Positions 1 through 13,784 of a DNA stretch of 64,000 nucleotides are shown here, piece after piece. This stretch comes from Xanthomonas rydalmerensis. GTDB taxonomy: Bacteria; Pseudomonadota; Gammaproteobacteria; Xanthomonadales; Xanthomonadaceae. Each line of letters opens with the position of its first letter. Within the stretch, counting starts at the first letter, position 1. The notes beneath the pieces were generated by a model. The model was given only the letters and a program-made list of their open reading frames with translations. It did no database searches and was not told the DNA's origin. The DNA lies in assembly GCF_033170385.1 (NCBI RefSeq), contig NZ_CP126170.1, positions 2,876,001-2,940,000 on the forward strand, read 5' to 3'. Made by a program: the position numbers and the translations under genes.

Positions 1-917
<917 letters not shown>

Positions 918-980
918 TTAGATGAGGGCGCCCCGGAAACCGGACAAGACAACTCGCCAAGGGTAGCAGGCCCGGCCCGC

Positions 981-1475
981 TCAGTCCTCCGCAGCGTCGC
1001 GCACGGCGGCGCGGATGCTATCCCCATCGAAACCGCGCCGCGCCAGCAGATCGGCGGCCTTACGCTGCTGCGGCAGATCCATCGCCCCGGCAGCACCGAA
1101 GCGGCGCCGGACCAGATCGCGGGCGTTTTCGGTCCAGTCGCCCTCGAAGGCGCCCATCGCGGTGGCGATGGCCTCGCTGTCCAGGCCGTGGGTGCCAAGC
1201 TCGGCACGGATATGCAGCGGGCCGTAACCTGCCCCGGCGCGGCTGCGCACCAGCAGTTCGGCGAAACGGCCGTCGTCCTGCCAGCCCTCGCCGGTCAAGC
1301 GCTCCACCGCTTCGGCGGCGGCGTCGGCTTCCACCCCACGCGAACGCAGTTTACGGGTCAGTTCCTTGCGCGAATGCTCGCGCCGCACCAGCAGGCCCAG
1401 CGCCTTCTGCAACGGAGTCTGCTCCGGTTGCCGGCGACGCCGGCGTGGTGCTTCTTGTCCCTGTTCGTCGCTCAT
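981..1475 (-). CDS. recX: Regulatory protein RecX
   Basis: RecX binds RecA filaments and limits their extension and activities. The product is 164 residues beginning MSDEQGQEA, followed by a basic stretch (PRRRRR) and the family's three-helix repeats, for example [16 protein letters not shown] and the later [21 protein letters not shown]. The length fits the family. The chosen ATG at 1473-1475 removes a long unsupported N-terminal extension that overlaps recA on the same strand. It lies 115 bases downstream of recA, with a hairpin between them, so it is probably made at a lower level by read-through from recA, as in other bacteria (inference). Confidence 0.95.
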   Translation of the reverse strand: MSDEQGQEAPRRRRRQPEQTPLQKALGLLVRREHSRKELTRKLRSRGVEADAAAEAVERLTGEGWQDDGRFAELLVRSRAGAGYGPLHIRAELGTHGLDSEAIATAMGAFEGDWTENARDLVRRRFGAAGAMDLPQQRKAADLLARRGFDGDSIRAAVRDAAED

Positions 1476-1538
1476 GGGCCATGCCACCCCATTCAAATGC
1501 GCCGTCCCTGGCGCGCGCCCTCCTGGTTTGCTCAAGAC

Positions 1539-1582
1539 TGCCGAGGGAGACAAGCGGCACTGACTCCACCGCTCCCCCGGCA
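1539..1582 (-). terminator. Stem-loop between recA and recX, possible attenuator
   Basis: Arms TGCCGAGGGAG (1539-1549) and CTCCCCCGGCA (1572-1582) pair over 11 positions with one exception, and GCGG/CCGC inside the loop can also pair. In the recA direction no long T-tract follows, so this is at best a leaky terminator. It would let RecA be made in excess over RecX; this is inferred from position only. Confidence 0.4.
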
Positions 1583-1590
1583 GAAAACCA

Positions 1591-2628
<1,038 letters not shown>

Positions 2629-2824
2629 TGTGGTGTCCTTGGAAGGTGAGGAGGATTTGCGGAGTGAGGTCAATGTAAAGGCCTGGTATCGCACGGACTG
2701 AGACAGTGCGTGGCGAGATGAAAATAATTCGTCCGGACCGGGCTGCGGCAGCGGCGAATGGCGATGTCTGGGGTCGGAAAAGTCCGGCCGGCACTGTAGT
2801 GCATGCCCTGCTCCCGGTACGGCA

Positions 2825-3460
2825 TCAGCGGTTGGGACGCAGCAGGCCGCAGTACAGGCCTTCGATGGCGAACTCCTGGTCCGGCAACACCTCGATCGGC
2901 GCGTAGTCCGGATTGCGCGGCAGCAGGCGGATGCGGTCCTTGCCGATCTTCAGCAGCTTGACCGTGATCTCCTCGTCGATGCGCGCCACCACGATCTGCC
3001 CGGAACGGGCATCGCGGGTGCGATGCACGCCGATCAGGTCGCCGTCGAAGATGCCTTCGTCGCGCATGGAGTCGCCCTGCACCTTCAGCAGGTAGTCCGG
3101 CGCCGGCGAGAAGAACACCCGGTCCAGCACCACGAAGTCGTCCGAACCGATGTCCGCGCCGATCGGCAGGCCGGCCGCGACGCGCCCGAGCACCGGCAGG
3201 CGCAGCACGTCGGCGCTGTCCACCTGCGGCGCCGGTGCCGGCGCGGCGGCCCCACCGATCAGGCGAATACCGCGCGCCTGCCCGGGCACGCGGCGGATCG
3301 CCCCGGCCTGTTCCAGCGCTTCCAGGTGGTATTGGGCCGCGCGCACGCCTTTGAAGCCGAAGGCACGGGCGATCTCGGTCTGCGATGGCGGCACGCCATC
3401 GTGTTCGATGCGCTCGGCGATCAGGTCGAGGATCGCCTGCTGGGTTTCGGTGAGGTCCAT
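2825..3460 (-). CDS. lexA: SOS repressor LexA
   Basis: Transcriptional repressor of the SOS response that cleaves itself when RecA is active. It has 211 residues. The N-terminal winged-helix domain ([16 protein letters not shown], then [14 protein letters not shown]) is followed by an Ala/Pro-rich linker and the S24 peptidase domain. The cleavage bond is Ala96-Gly97 in GRVAAGLP; the catalytic pair is Ser131 (QGDSMRDEG) and Lys168 (EITVKLL). A near-perfect operator sits only two bases before the start codon, leaving no room for a Shine-Dalgarno sequence. The mRNA may therefore be leaderless, or translation may begin elsewhere. The gene heads the lexA-recA-recX run. Confidence 0.98.
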   Translation of the reverse strand: MDLTETQQAILDLIAERIEHDGVPPSQTEIARAFGFKGVRAAQYHLEALEQAGAIRRVPGQARGIRLIGGAAAPAPAPQVDSADVLRLPVLGRVAAGLPIGADIGSDDFVVLDRVFFSPAPDYLLKVQGDSMRDEGIFDGDLIGVHRTRDARSGQIVVARIDEEITVKLLKIGKDRIRLLPRNPDYAPIEVLPDQEFAIEGLYCGLLRPNR

Positions 3461-3462
3461 GG

Positions 3463-3481
3463 TTAGTAGTAATACTACTAA
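3463..3481. promoter_or_regulatory. LexA operator (SOS box, Xanthomonas type)
   Basis: TTAGTAGTAATACTACTAA is a perfect 19-base palindrome around its central base. It matches the LexA-binding motif described in Xanthomonas, which differs from the E. coli CTGT-N8-ACAG box. It ends two bases from the lexA ATG and so indicates autorepression. Confidence 0.93.
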
Positions 3482-3806
3482 ATCGACTGGCGAGCAACTG
3501 GCGTGTGGGTCCGGGGTGCCGGCGGACAGCGTCGCCGGCCGCTGCGGCTGGGCGGCGCGACAGTCTGCGATGGCAGCCCATCATTGGCAGATGCGTCGCG
3601 GCCTCTCGCGTTCTTCCAGGTCGTTACAGAGTGTCGGAGCGATGTGTGCCGAGCGACTTGGTTACATCGTGTCGGGGCTGAAGCCCCTCCCACAGGGGGG
3701 ACGCGCGCGCCGGCACTCCTGTGGAAGCGGTTCGATTGGAAGCGGCGCGATGCTTGGCCAGCAGTCTCGACGCCTGCGGCGGACCGCGCTCGAAGGCTCG
3801 CGGCGC
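3482..3806. other. Intergenic region between lexA and ubiB
   Basis: No coding sequence is supportable here. The only recognisable element is a single arm of a dispersed palindrome at 3671-3693. Promoter elements for lexA should lie at its left end around the operator, but no convincing -35/-10 pair was resolved. Confidence 0.5.
3671..3693. repeat. Variant single arm of the GTAGGAGCGGCTTCAGCC repeat
   Basis: Read on the minus strand this is GTGGGAGGGGCTTCAGCCCC followed by GAC. It differs from the arms at 13.6, 17.6 and 33.1 kb by paired changes that keep the inner palindrome (GGGGCT-TC-AGCCCC) intact. No second arm was found nearby. Confidence 0.6.
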
Positions 3807-5483
3807 TCAGCGCCCGCTGCGCCAGATCGAAAACAGGATCCACACCCCCGACAGCGCTGCGCCGACGAAGCCGCAGACGCCGATGGCCAGCAGCCAGCGG
3901 CTGGAAATGCCGCCGACGCTGTTCATCACGATCGACGAACCGATGATCAGCGCGGCGGTGACGATACCCATGGTCAGACGGTTGGCGGCGCGGTTGACCT
4001 GGTCGCCGAAGCCCTTCAGCGAGCCGGTCTCCACGTTCAACTGCAGGCGTCCGCGTCGCGCCGCCTGCAGCAGCCGGCGCGTATCGCGCGGCAGGTCGCC
4101 GAGCAGTTCCAGCGCGCCCAGCACGGTGCGGCGGCCGCGCCGGGCCATCGCCCGCGGCGCGAACCGCTGCAGCATCACCCGCTCCAGGTACGGGGCGGCG
4201 GCGCCGGCCATGTCGAAGTCCGGATCGAGCTGGCGCCCCACCCCTTCCAGGGTCAGGAAGGTCTTGATCATCAGCGCCAGGTCGGCCGGCAGCGCCAGCG
4301 CGTGCTGGCGCAGCAGCGCGGTGACGTCGCCGAGCATGGCGCCGACCCGCAGGTCCTTCAGCGGCACGCCGCGGTACTGGTCGACGAAGGCGGCGATCTC
4401 CAGTTGCAGGCGCGCCTCGTCGACCTCGACCTCGCCGTCGGTCCACTCCAGCAGGATGTCGGCGACCGCCTCGGCGTCCTGCGTGACCAGGCCGTGCAGC
4501 AGTTGCACCACCTGGTAGCGGCGCTGCTCGGAAATGCGCCCGACCATGCCGAAGTCGATCACCGCGATGCGCTCGCCCGGCAGATAGAAGATGTTGCCCG
4601 GATGCGGATCGGCGTGGAAACAGCCGTCCTCCAGCACCATCTTCAGCACGATCTCGGCGCCGGTGCGCGCCAGTTGCCGCCGGTCCAAGCCGGCGGCTTC
4701 GACTCCGGCCAGGTCGCGGCCGCCGATGCCGGCGACGAAGTCCTGCACGTTCAACGTCTCGCAGGTCCACTGCCAGTGCACCCGCGGGATCACGATCTCG
4801 TCGTGTCCCTGGAAGTTGGCGGCGATGCGCTCGGCATTGCGGCATTCGCCGGCGAAATCCAGCTCGCGGCGCAGCGACAGGGTGAACTGGTGCACCACCG
4901 CGGCCGGGTGGTAGCGCTTCAGGTCCGGCGCGCGCGCTTCGACGATCTCGGCCAGCCGCGCCAGCAGCCGCAGGTCGGCCTCGATCACCTCGCGGATACC
5001 GGGGCGGCGCACCTTGATCACCACCGCGGTGCCGTCGTGCAGCCACGCCCGGTGGGTCTGCGCCAGCGAGGCGGCGGCCAGCGGAGTTTCCTCGAGCCTG
5101 GCGAAGATCGCCGTCGGCTCCTCGCCGAGCGCCTCGATCAACTGCGGCAGGATCTGCGGATAGTCCAGCGCCGGCGCGGCGTTCTGCAGTTCGCCCAGTT
5201 CGTCGATCCACTCCGGCGGCAGCAGGTCCACGCGCGTGGCCAGCACCTGGCCGAGCTTGACGAAGGTCGGGCCGAGGTCCTGCAGCGCGCGCCGCACCCG
5301 CTGCGGCGCCGACATGCGCAACATCTCCTCGGCGTTGTGCCAGTGCAGCAGGCGGCCGGCGCGTTCCAGCACGTCGGCCATGCCGATGCGCCGGACCACG
5401 TCGCCGAACCCGTAGCGGATCAGCACCGAGGCGATTTCCTGCAGGCGTCCCAGGTCGCGGACGGTGCTCAATGCCTCCCACAT
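3807..5483 (-). CDS. ubiB: UbiB-family atypical kinase, ubiquinone biosynthesis
   Basis: Member of the ABC1/ADCK/UbiB protein-kinase-like family needed for ubiquinone biosynthesis, membrane-anchored. The product is 558 residues from the ATG at 5483. The family KxGQ motif (VKLGQVLATR), the Ala-rich loop (AAASLAQTH), the lysine strand (VVIKVRRPGI), HADPHPGNIF and the metal-binding DFG (VIDFGMVGR) are all present. Two hydrophobic C-terminal segments (LTMGIVTAALIIGSSIV and LLAIGVCGFVGAALSG) are the expected anchor. I chose MWEALS because GAGGA lies about nine bases before it; an ATG three codons upstream (5492) has its ribosome-binding sequence too close. It stands alone, not with ubiE/ubiJ. Confidence 0.93.
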   Translation of the reverse strand: MWEALSTVRDLGRLQEIASVLIRYGFGDVVRRIGMADVLERAGRLLHWHNAEEMLRMSAPQRVRRALQDLGPTFVKLGQVLATRVDLLPPEWIDELGELQNAAPALDYPQILPQLIEALGEEPTAIFARLEETPLAAASLAQTHRAWLHDGTAVVIKVRRPGIREVIEADLRLLARLAEIVEARAPDLKRYHPAAVVHQFTLSLRRELDFAGECRNAERIAANFQGHDEIVIPRVHWQWTCETLNVQDFVAGIGGRDLAGVEAAGLDRRQLARTGAEIVLKMVLEDGCFHADPHPGNIFYLPGERIAVIDFGMVGRISEQRRYQVVQLLHGLVTQDAEAVADILLEWTDGEVEVDEARLQLEIAAFVDQYRGVPLKDLRVGAMLGDVTALLRQHALALPADLALMIKTFLTLEGVGRQLDPDFDMAGAAAPYLERVMLQRFAPRAMARRGRRTVLGALELLGDLPRDTRRLLQAARRGRLQLNVETGSLKGFGDQVNRAANRLTMGIVTAALIIGSSIVMNSVGGISSRWLLAIGVCGFVGAALSGVWILFSIWRSGR

Positions 5484-5517
5484 CGCGCTCATCCTCGGGG
5501 AAGGCGCGCGGCCACGA

Positions 5518-6012
5518 TCACAACAGCGCGTCCAGACCGCGCAGGGCCGCGGCCACGGTCTGCCGGCGCACCGCGTCGCGGTCGCCCGGGAAATGGAACA
5601 ACTGCGCGCTGGCGTAGCCGCCGCGGCGCTTCCAGCCCAGCCACACGCTGCCGACCGGCTTGTCCGGCGAACCGCCGCCAGGGCCGGCGATGCCGGTCAC
5701 CGCGACCGCGACGCTGGCGCCTGAATTGACCAGCGCCCCGGAGACCATCTCGATCACCGTCTCGCGGCTGACCGCGCCGTGATGCTCCAGCGTCTGCGGG
5801 CGCACGCCCAGCAACGCCTGCTTGGCCTCGTAGCTGTAGGCGACGATGCCGCAGTCGAACCAGGCCGAGGACCCGGCGACGTCGGTCATCACCTTGGCGA
5901 TCCAGCCGCCGCTGCAGCTTTCGGCGGTGACCAGGCGCTCGCGCGCGGTGCGCAAGCGGTCGCTGAGCGCGGTGGCCTGTTGCAACAACTCCGAATCGGT
6001 GGGAAGCGTCAT
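5518..6012 (-). CDS. pncC: Nicotinamide-nucleotide amidohydrolase, CinA C-terminal family
   Basis: Stand-alone CinA C-terminal domain, 164 residues. PncC enzymes deamidate nicotinamide mononucleotide in NAD salvage. Family signatures are ERLVTAESCSGGWIAKVMTD near the N-terminus, FDCGIVAYSYEAKQALLGV, and the loop VAVTGIAGPGGGSPDKPVGSV. There is no N-terminal molybdopterin-like domain, so this is the short form. It starts at MTLPTDSELLQQ; longer upstream readings lack family similarity. It precedes ubiB by 26-34 bases on the same strand. The catalytic assignment rests on family knowledge. Confidence 0.92.
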   Translation of the reverse strand: MTLPTDSELLQQATALSDRLRTARERLVTAESCSGGWIAKVMTDVAGSSAWFDCGIVAYSYEAKQALLGVRPQTLEHHGAVSRETVIEMVSGALVNSGASVAVAVTGIAGPGGGSPDKPVGSVWLGWKRRGGYASAQLFHFPGDRDAVRRQTVAAALRGLDALL

Positions 6013-6168
6013 GGCACAGCTCGGGAAACCAGTGCGCTTTGTAGCCCAATTCGCCGTGGCTGTCGCGCCTGTGCGCGCCGGCGGATGGCCGGCCGTCAGC
6101 CAACGCGGCGCATGGGCCGCGGCCGCGCCGGCCCGCCCGCGTCGACCGTGGCGACGCCGACGCGACAC

Positions 6169-7494
6169 TCAGCGCCGTTGCCACTCCTCCTGCTCGCGCG
6201 GAGGCAGCAGCGCGCGGATCGGCGCGCCGTCGTCGGCGGCGGCCAGGCGCTCGGCCTCGGTGATCGGAATGTCCACCTGCAGCAGCCAGCCATCCTCGTC
6301 GGCCTGCTCGCTGCGGATCACCTGCAACTGGTGCAACTGCGAGCGCAGGCGTCCGGCGCTGGGCGGCAGGCGCAGGCTGCCCTGCACGTGGCGCAGGCCC
6401 AGACGCTGGCCGAGCACGTGCTGCAGCAGGTCCAGGCCGCGCCCGTCGCGCGCGGAGATCCACACCCGCTCGCGCCGCGCCGTGTCCGGCACGCCGTCCT
6501 GCGCGTCGTGGCGCACTTCGGCGCCGTCGATGCGGTCGATCTTGTTGAACACCAGCAACTGCGGCAATTCGCCGGCACCGACCGCGTGCAGCACCTCGTC
6601 GACCTGGGCGATGCGCTCCTCGCGCAGCGGGTCGGCCGCGTCGACCACATGCAGCAGCAGATCGGCCTCGCGCGCCTCGGACAGGGTCGAGCGGAACGCC
6701 GCCACCAGTTCGTGCGGCAGGTTGCGCACGAAGCCGACGGTGTCGGCCAGCATCGCATTGCCGCCGGGCAGCGCGATGCGCCGCACGGTCGGGTCCAGGG
6801 TCGCGAACAACTGGTCGGCGGCGTAGGCCTCGGCGCCGGTCAGCGCATTGAACAGGGTCGACTTGCCGGCGTTGGTATAGCCCACCACCGCGATCCGCGG
6901 CAGTTCGCTGCGCACGCGTGCACGGCGCATCTGGGTGTGCTGTACCTCAACCTTCTCCAGCCGCTTCTGCAGTTGCTCCACCCGCTTCTGCAGCAGGCGG
7001 CGGTCGGTTTCCAGCTGGGTTTCGCCGGGGCCGCGCAGGCCGATCGAGCCGCCGCGCTGGCGCTCCAGGTGGGTCCAGCCGCGCACCAGGCGCGTGGCCA
7101 TGTGCCGCAACTGGGCCAGTTCGACCTGCAGCTTGCCTTCGTGGCTGCGCGCGCGCTGGGCGAAGATGTCCAGGATCAGCCCGGTGCGATCGAGCACGCG
7201 CCGCTCCAGGAGCTTCTCCAGGTTGCGCTCCTGGCCGGGACTGAGCGCGTGGTTGACCAGCACCAGATCCGCGCCGCTGGCGTCGGCGGCGGCCTTGACC
7301 TCCTCCAGCTTGCCGCTGCCGATCAGCGTCGCCGGACTCGGCTTGTCGATGCGCGCGGTCACGGTGGCGGCGATGCTGGCACCGGCCGAGCGCGCCAGAT
7401 CGGCGAACTCCTCCAGCACATCGTCTTCCAATGGTCCGCCCGCGTAGGGCTGGATCAGCAGTGCGTGTTCGCCGCGGCGTGACCGATCAAACAC
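6169..7494 (-). CDS. hflX: Ribosome-associated GTPase HflX
   Basis: GTPase that binds the large ribosomal subunit and can rescue stalled ribosomes. It has 441 residues. The N-terminal HflX domain is followed by the glycine-rich family linker (RGGSIGLRGPGETQLETD) and the G domain: G1 GYTNAGKST from about residue 205, G3 DTVGFVRNLP and G4 NKIDRID. A short, divergent C-terminal extension ends EEQEEWQRR-like. It lies 26 bases downstream of hfq on the same strand, the conserved miaA-hfq-hflX order, and is probably cotranscribed with them. Confidence 0.97.
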   Translation of the reverse strand: MFDRSRRGEHALLIQPYAGGPLEDDVLEEFADLARSAGASIAATVTARIDKPSPATLIGSGKLEEVKAAADASGADLVLVNHALSPGQERNLEKLLERRVLDRTGLILDIFAQRARSHEGKLQVELAQLRHMATRLVRGWTHLERQRGGSIGLRGPGETQLETDRRLLQKRVEQLQKRLEKVEVQHTQMRRARVRSELPRIAVVGYTNAGKSTLFNALTGAEAYAADQLFATLDPTVRRIALPGGNAMLADTVGFVRNLPHELVAAFRSTLSEAREADLLLHVVDAADPLREERIAQVDEVLHAVGAGELPQLLVFNKIDRIDGAEVRHDAQDGVPDTARRERVWISARDGRGLDLLQHVLGQRLGLRHVQGSLRLPPSAGRLRSQLHQLQVIRSEQADEDGWLLQVDIPITEAERLAAADDGAPIRALLPPREQEEWQRR

Positions 7495-7520
7495 CCGCGG
7501 CTCCGCGCTTGGCTACCGAA

Positions 7521-8852
<1,332 letters not shown>

Positions 8853-8853
<1 letters not shown>

Positions 8854-9755
8854 CAGTCCTCGTCCGGCCAGCGGATCGTCGCCGGGGACGACGTGGCCGC
8901 ACGCGGCAACGGCACCGCCTGCAGCGCCTGCCAGACCTTCAGCGCGTCGACGGTGGCGGCGACGTCGTGCACGCGCAGCAGCATGGCGCCGCGTTGCGCG
9001 GCCAGCAGATGCGCGGCGACCGAGCCGGCCACCCGCTGCTCCGGCGCCTCGCGCCCGGTCAGCTCGCCGATGCTGCGCTTGCGCGACAGGCCGGCCAGCA
9101 CCGGCACGCCCAGCTCGACCAGCCGCGCCAACTGCGCCAGTAGCTGCAGGTTGTCGGCGGTGCTCTTGCCGAAGCCGAAGCCCGGATCGACCACAAGACG
9201 CCGCTTGTCGATGCCGGCCATCTCCGCAGCGAAGATGCGCTCGGCCAGGAACCGGTGCACCTCGCCGACCACGTCGTCGTAGCCGGGCGCGCTGCCGGCG
9301 GCGTAAGCATCGGCGGGCATGTGCATCAGCACAACCGGTACCCCGAGTTCCGCGGCAACGTCCAGCGCGCCGGGCTGCCGCAGCGCCTGCACGTCGTTGA
9401 TCATGCCGGCGCCGGCGGCGACCGCGGCGCGCATCACCTCCGGCTTGAAGGTATCCACGCTCAGCGGCAACGCGGTCTGCGCGGCCAGCCGCTCGATCAC
9501 CGGAATCACCCGCCGCAGTTCCTCTTCCACCTGCACCGGCGTCGCGCCCGGGCGGGTCGACTCGCCGCCGATGTCCAGCAGGTCGGCACCCTCCGCGGCC
9601 AGGCGCAGGCCGTGCGCCACCGCCGCGTCCACGCTGGCATGCGCGCCGCCGTCGGAGAACGAATCCGGGGTGACATTGACGATGCCCATCACCCGTGGGC
9701 GATCGAGCACGAGCCGGTGGGCGCCGCACTGCAGGCTGGGCGAGGTGTCGAACAT
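8853..9755 (-). CDS. folP: Dihydropteroate synthase
   Basis: Condenses p-aminobenzoate with dihydropterin pyrophosphate in folate synthesis; target of sulfonamides. The product is 300 residues. Signatures are [16 protein letters not shown] near the N-terminus, [25 protein letters not shown] and [13 protein letters not shown]. The start [11 protein letters not shown] has AGGAG about seven bases before it. The stop overlaps the miaA start. Upstream, 281 bases separate it from ftsH, including the ftsH terminator, so folP probably begins its own transcription unit. Confidence 0.96.
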
Positions 9756-9988
9756 CGGTGGGTCTCCTGGTGGTGGCCGTGGCAGGCGGCGGGACGGCGC
9801 TGGCAGCGCCATGCCGCATCCGCCGCACACGCAGGGCGGCGGCCGCGTGCGACGGCATTTCCGCGGCACGCACATCGCATCGACGCGACGAACCGCGGCC
9901 AGCGCAGCGCCATTGTCGCCCACGCGCGCGCAGGCGGCGAGTCGGCATGGGACGATGCGATCGGCCCCGCACCGCTGCCAACAAAAAA

Positions 9989-10013
9989 GCCAGGGATCGC
10001 TCCCTGGCTTTTT
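9989..10013 (-). terminator. Rho-independent terminator downstream of ftsH
   Basis: Stem GCCAGGGA (9989-9996), loop TCGC, stem TCCCTGGC (10001-10008). On the minus strand the stem is followed by six T residues; on the plus strand by five. It ends ftsH transcription before folP. Between this element and the folP start no other feature was seen. Confidence 0.93.
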
Positions 10014-10036
10014 CGGTGCCTGAAAGACCGACGCGT

Positions 10037-11974
<1,938 letters not shown>

Positions 11975-12045
11975 CCTCATTGGCTCCGGTGTCCCTTCAA
12001 CTCTGTCTCGATGCGTGGCATTGCGGGTTCAGCCTTGCGTTCAGC

Positions 12046-12678
12046 TTACTTGATCTGGGCGCGCTTGCCCTGTCCGAGGGCGTAGACCTCCGGCGAGCGC
12101 TTGCGCGACGCGGCCGGCTTGCGAATGGTCACCTTCTCATAGCGGCGGCGCATGTCGCGGATGTAGTCGTCGAACCCCACGCCCTGGAACAGCTTGATCA
12201 GGAACGCGCCATTCGGCTTCAGGTGGCTGTCGGCGAACGCCATCGCCAATTCCGCCAGATGCATCATCCGCGGCTGGTCGACCGCATCCATTCCGCTCTT
12301 ATTGGGGGCCATATCCGACAGCACAAGGTCTACCGGGGTGTCGCCCAGCATGGCCTCGAACTGCGATAGCACCGCGTCCTCCCTGAAGTCACCGTGAAGG
12401 AACTCCACGCCGGCCAGCGGCGGCATCTCCAGGATGTCCAGGGCCAGCACCCGGCCGCGGTCGCCCATCGACTTGCGCACCTGCTGCGACCAGCCGCCCG
12501 GGGCGGCGCCCAGATCGACCACCACCATGTCCGGCTTCAGCAGCCTGTCGCGCTGCAGCAGCTCCTCCAGCTTGTAAGCCGCGCGCGAGCGCATGCCTTC
12601 GGCCTGGGCCTTCTTCACGAAGGGATCGGCGAAATGTTCGCGGAGCCAGCGTTGGCTGCTTTTGCTGCGGGTGGCCAT
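12046..12678 (-). CDS. rlmE: 23S rRNA 2'-O-methyltransferase RlmE (FtsJ)
   Basis: Methylates the 2'-OH of U2552 in 23S rRNA. The product is 210 residues, the usual length. Readable features are the N-terminal WLREHFADPFVKKAQ, SRAAYKLEEL, the SAM-binding VVDLGAAPGGWSQ, and DMAPNKSGMDAVDQPR. The catalytic K-D-K-E residues typical of the family fit AYKLEE, LSDMAPN, LIKLFQG and the later SPEVY. MATRSKSSQRW was chosen as start; a longer start nine codons upstream (12705) is possible. It diverges from yhbY with 66 bases between the two, and precedes ftsH. Confidence 0.96.
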   Translation of the reverse strand: MATRSKSSQRWLREHFADPFVKKAQAEGMRSRAAYKLEELLQRDRLLKPDMVVVDLGAAPGGWSQQVRKSMGDRGRVLALDILEMPPLAGVEFLHGDFREDAVLSQFEAMLGDTPVDLVLSDMAPNKSGMDAVDQPRMMHLAELAMAFADSHLKPNGAFLIKLFQGVGFDDYIRDMRRRYEKVTIRKPAASRKRSPEVYALGQGKRAQIK

Positions 12679-12744
12679 GGACGCACGGTCGGAAGGGGCA
12701 GCCATGATACCCTGATCGCCCTTGCCAACCCTGCTCCCACCTGC

Positions 12745-13050
12745 ATGTCGATCAGCCTGACCTCGGCCCAGAACCGCTTCCTGCGCGGCCTGGCCCACGA
12801 CCTCAAACCCCTGTTGCAGATCGGCAGCAAGGGCGTCACCCCGGCCTTCCTGGCCGAACTGGACGAGGTGCTGGAGCGCCACGAACTGGTCAAGGTGAAG
12901 GTCGGCGGCGACGACCGCGAGGCCCGCGACGCCGCCATCGGCAGCCTGGTGGAGCAGTCGCACAGCGCGCTGGTGCAGCGGATCGGCCACACCGCGATCC
13001 TGTATCGCCCGGCCAAGGAAGACCGGCAGATCGTGCTGCCGCGCGCCTGA
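12745..13050 (+). CDS. yhbY: Ribosome assembly RNA-binding protein, YhbY/CRM family
   Basis: Small CRM-domain protein that associates with pre-50S subunits. It has 101 residues. The family GxxG loop (LLQIGSKGVTPAFL) follows an N-terminal helix (RFLRGLAHDLKP), and HELVKVKVGG lies in the middle. The ATG at 12745-12747 gives the normal family length; the same frame is open further upstream but overlaps the divergent rlmE. The neighbour rlmE also acts on the large subunit; their divergent pairing is conserved in many gammaproteobacteria. Confidence 0.94.
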   Translation: MSISLTSAQNRFLRGLAHDLKPLLQIGSKGVTPAFLAELDEVLERHELVKVKVGGDDREARDAAIGSLVEQSHSALVQRIGHTAILYRPAKEDRQIVLPRA

Positions 13051-13069
13051 GCGCGCCTCCGGTGACCCC

Positions 13070-13444
13070 ATGCAACTGACCCAGGACCTGCCCGACTACG
13101 CCTACGCCCTGCGCATGGCCGACGGCCGCCAGGCCAAGGTGAACGACCGGCTGCTGACGCGCAGCTTCATCCTTGCACCGGATACCCTGGTCGAGGACTG
13201 GCAGGCACTACCGGCCGGCGACCTGCAGCCGCAGCATCTGCAACCGCTGCTGGAACTCAACCCGGCCCTGGTGATCCTCGGCACCGGCGAACGCCAGGTG
13301 TTTCCGGCCGCGGCGGTGATGGCGCTGTTCCTGACCCGCGGCATCGGCATCGAGGTGATGAACAACGCCGCCGCGGCGCGCACCTACAACGTCCTGGCCG
13401 CCGAAGGCCGGCGCGTGGCGGTCGGGTTCCTGCTCGAAGGTTGA
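13070..13444 (+). CDS. Mth938-like (DUF498) domain protein
   Basis: The product is 124 residues and consists of one Mth938-like domain, the family that includes mitochondrial assembly factor NDUFAF3. Landmarks are the central LNPALVILGTGERQVFP and GIGIEVMNNAAAARTYNVLAAEGR. The bacterial function is not established. It starts 19 bases after yhbY on the same strand, so the two are probably cotranscribed. No signal peptide or membrane segment is visible. Confidence 0.88.
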   Translation: MQLTQDLPDYAYALRMADGRQAKVNDRLLTRSFILAPDTLVEDWQALPAGDLQPQHLQPLLELNPALVILGTGERQVFPAAAVMALFLTRGIGIEVMNNAAAARTYNVLAAEGRRVAVGFLLEG

Positions 13445-13784
13445 GGCGGAGCATGCCTGTGGACTGCGGCCCACGCAGTCCGCTGCCGTCCTTTCATCTG
13501 GGCTGCTTGAGCCGCAAGCGGACGTCGCCGACGGTGCGGTCGCTCCTACAAGGACAAGATTGACGCGCCGCGGTTGAATGTCCTGCTCGCCCGGTGTCGC
13601 CGTCGTGGCGCATGCGTGATCGAAGCCCTCAGCCGACATTCGCTTGGGTAGGAGCGGCTTCAGCCGCGACCGGACATTCCTCGGCGCCTCCGGTCGCGGC
13701 TGAAGCCGCTCCTACAAACGCACCACAGATTGCGTACGCGCGCTGCGCCGGGCCGGGGATCCACCCAAGTAACGATGCGACCCG
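13445..13784. other. Convergent intergenic region with a palindromic repeat
   Basis: Lies between the Mth938-like gene (plus) and nlpD (minus). It contains the paired repeat at 13648-13715. A degenerate related sequence around 13500-13553 ends GGTCGCTCCTAC. No coding sequence was supportable. Confidence 0.6.
13648..13715. repeat. Paired dispersed palindrome, family 1 (GTAGGAGCGGCTTCAGCC type)
   Basis: Two perfect 26-base inverted arms (13648-13673 and 13690-13715), each beginning or ending GTAGGAGCGG/CCGCTCCTAC, surround 16 bases. It could fold as a very long hairpin in either direction and sits between convergent genes. Confidence 0.9.

Noticed and set aside
3150..5729. 859-codon open frame on the plus strand opposite ubiB and lexA
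   Set aside because: It overlaps intact conserved genes on the other strand and its product is a low-complexity shadow.
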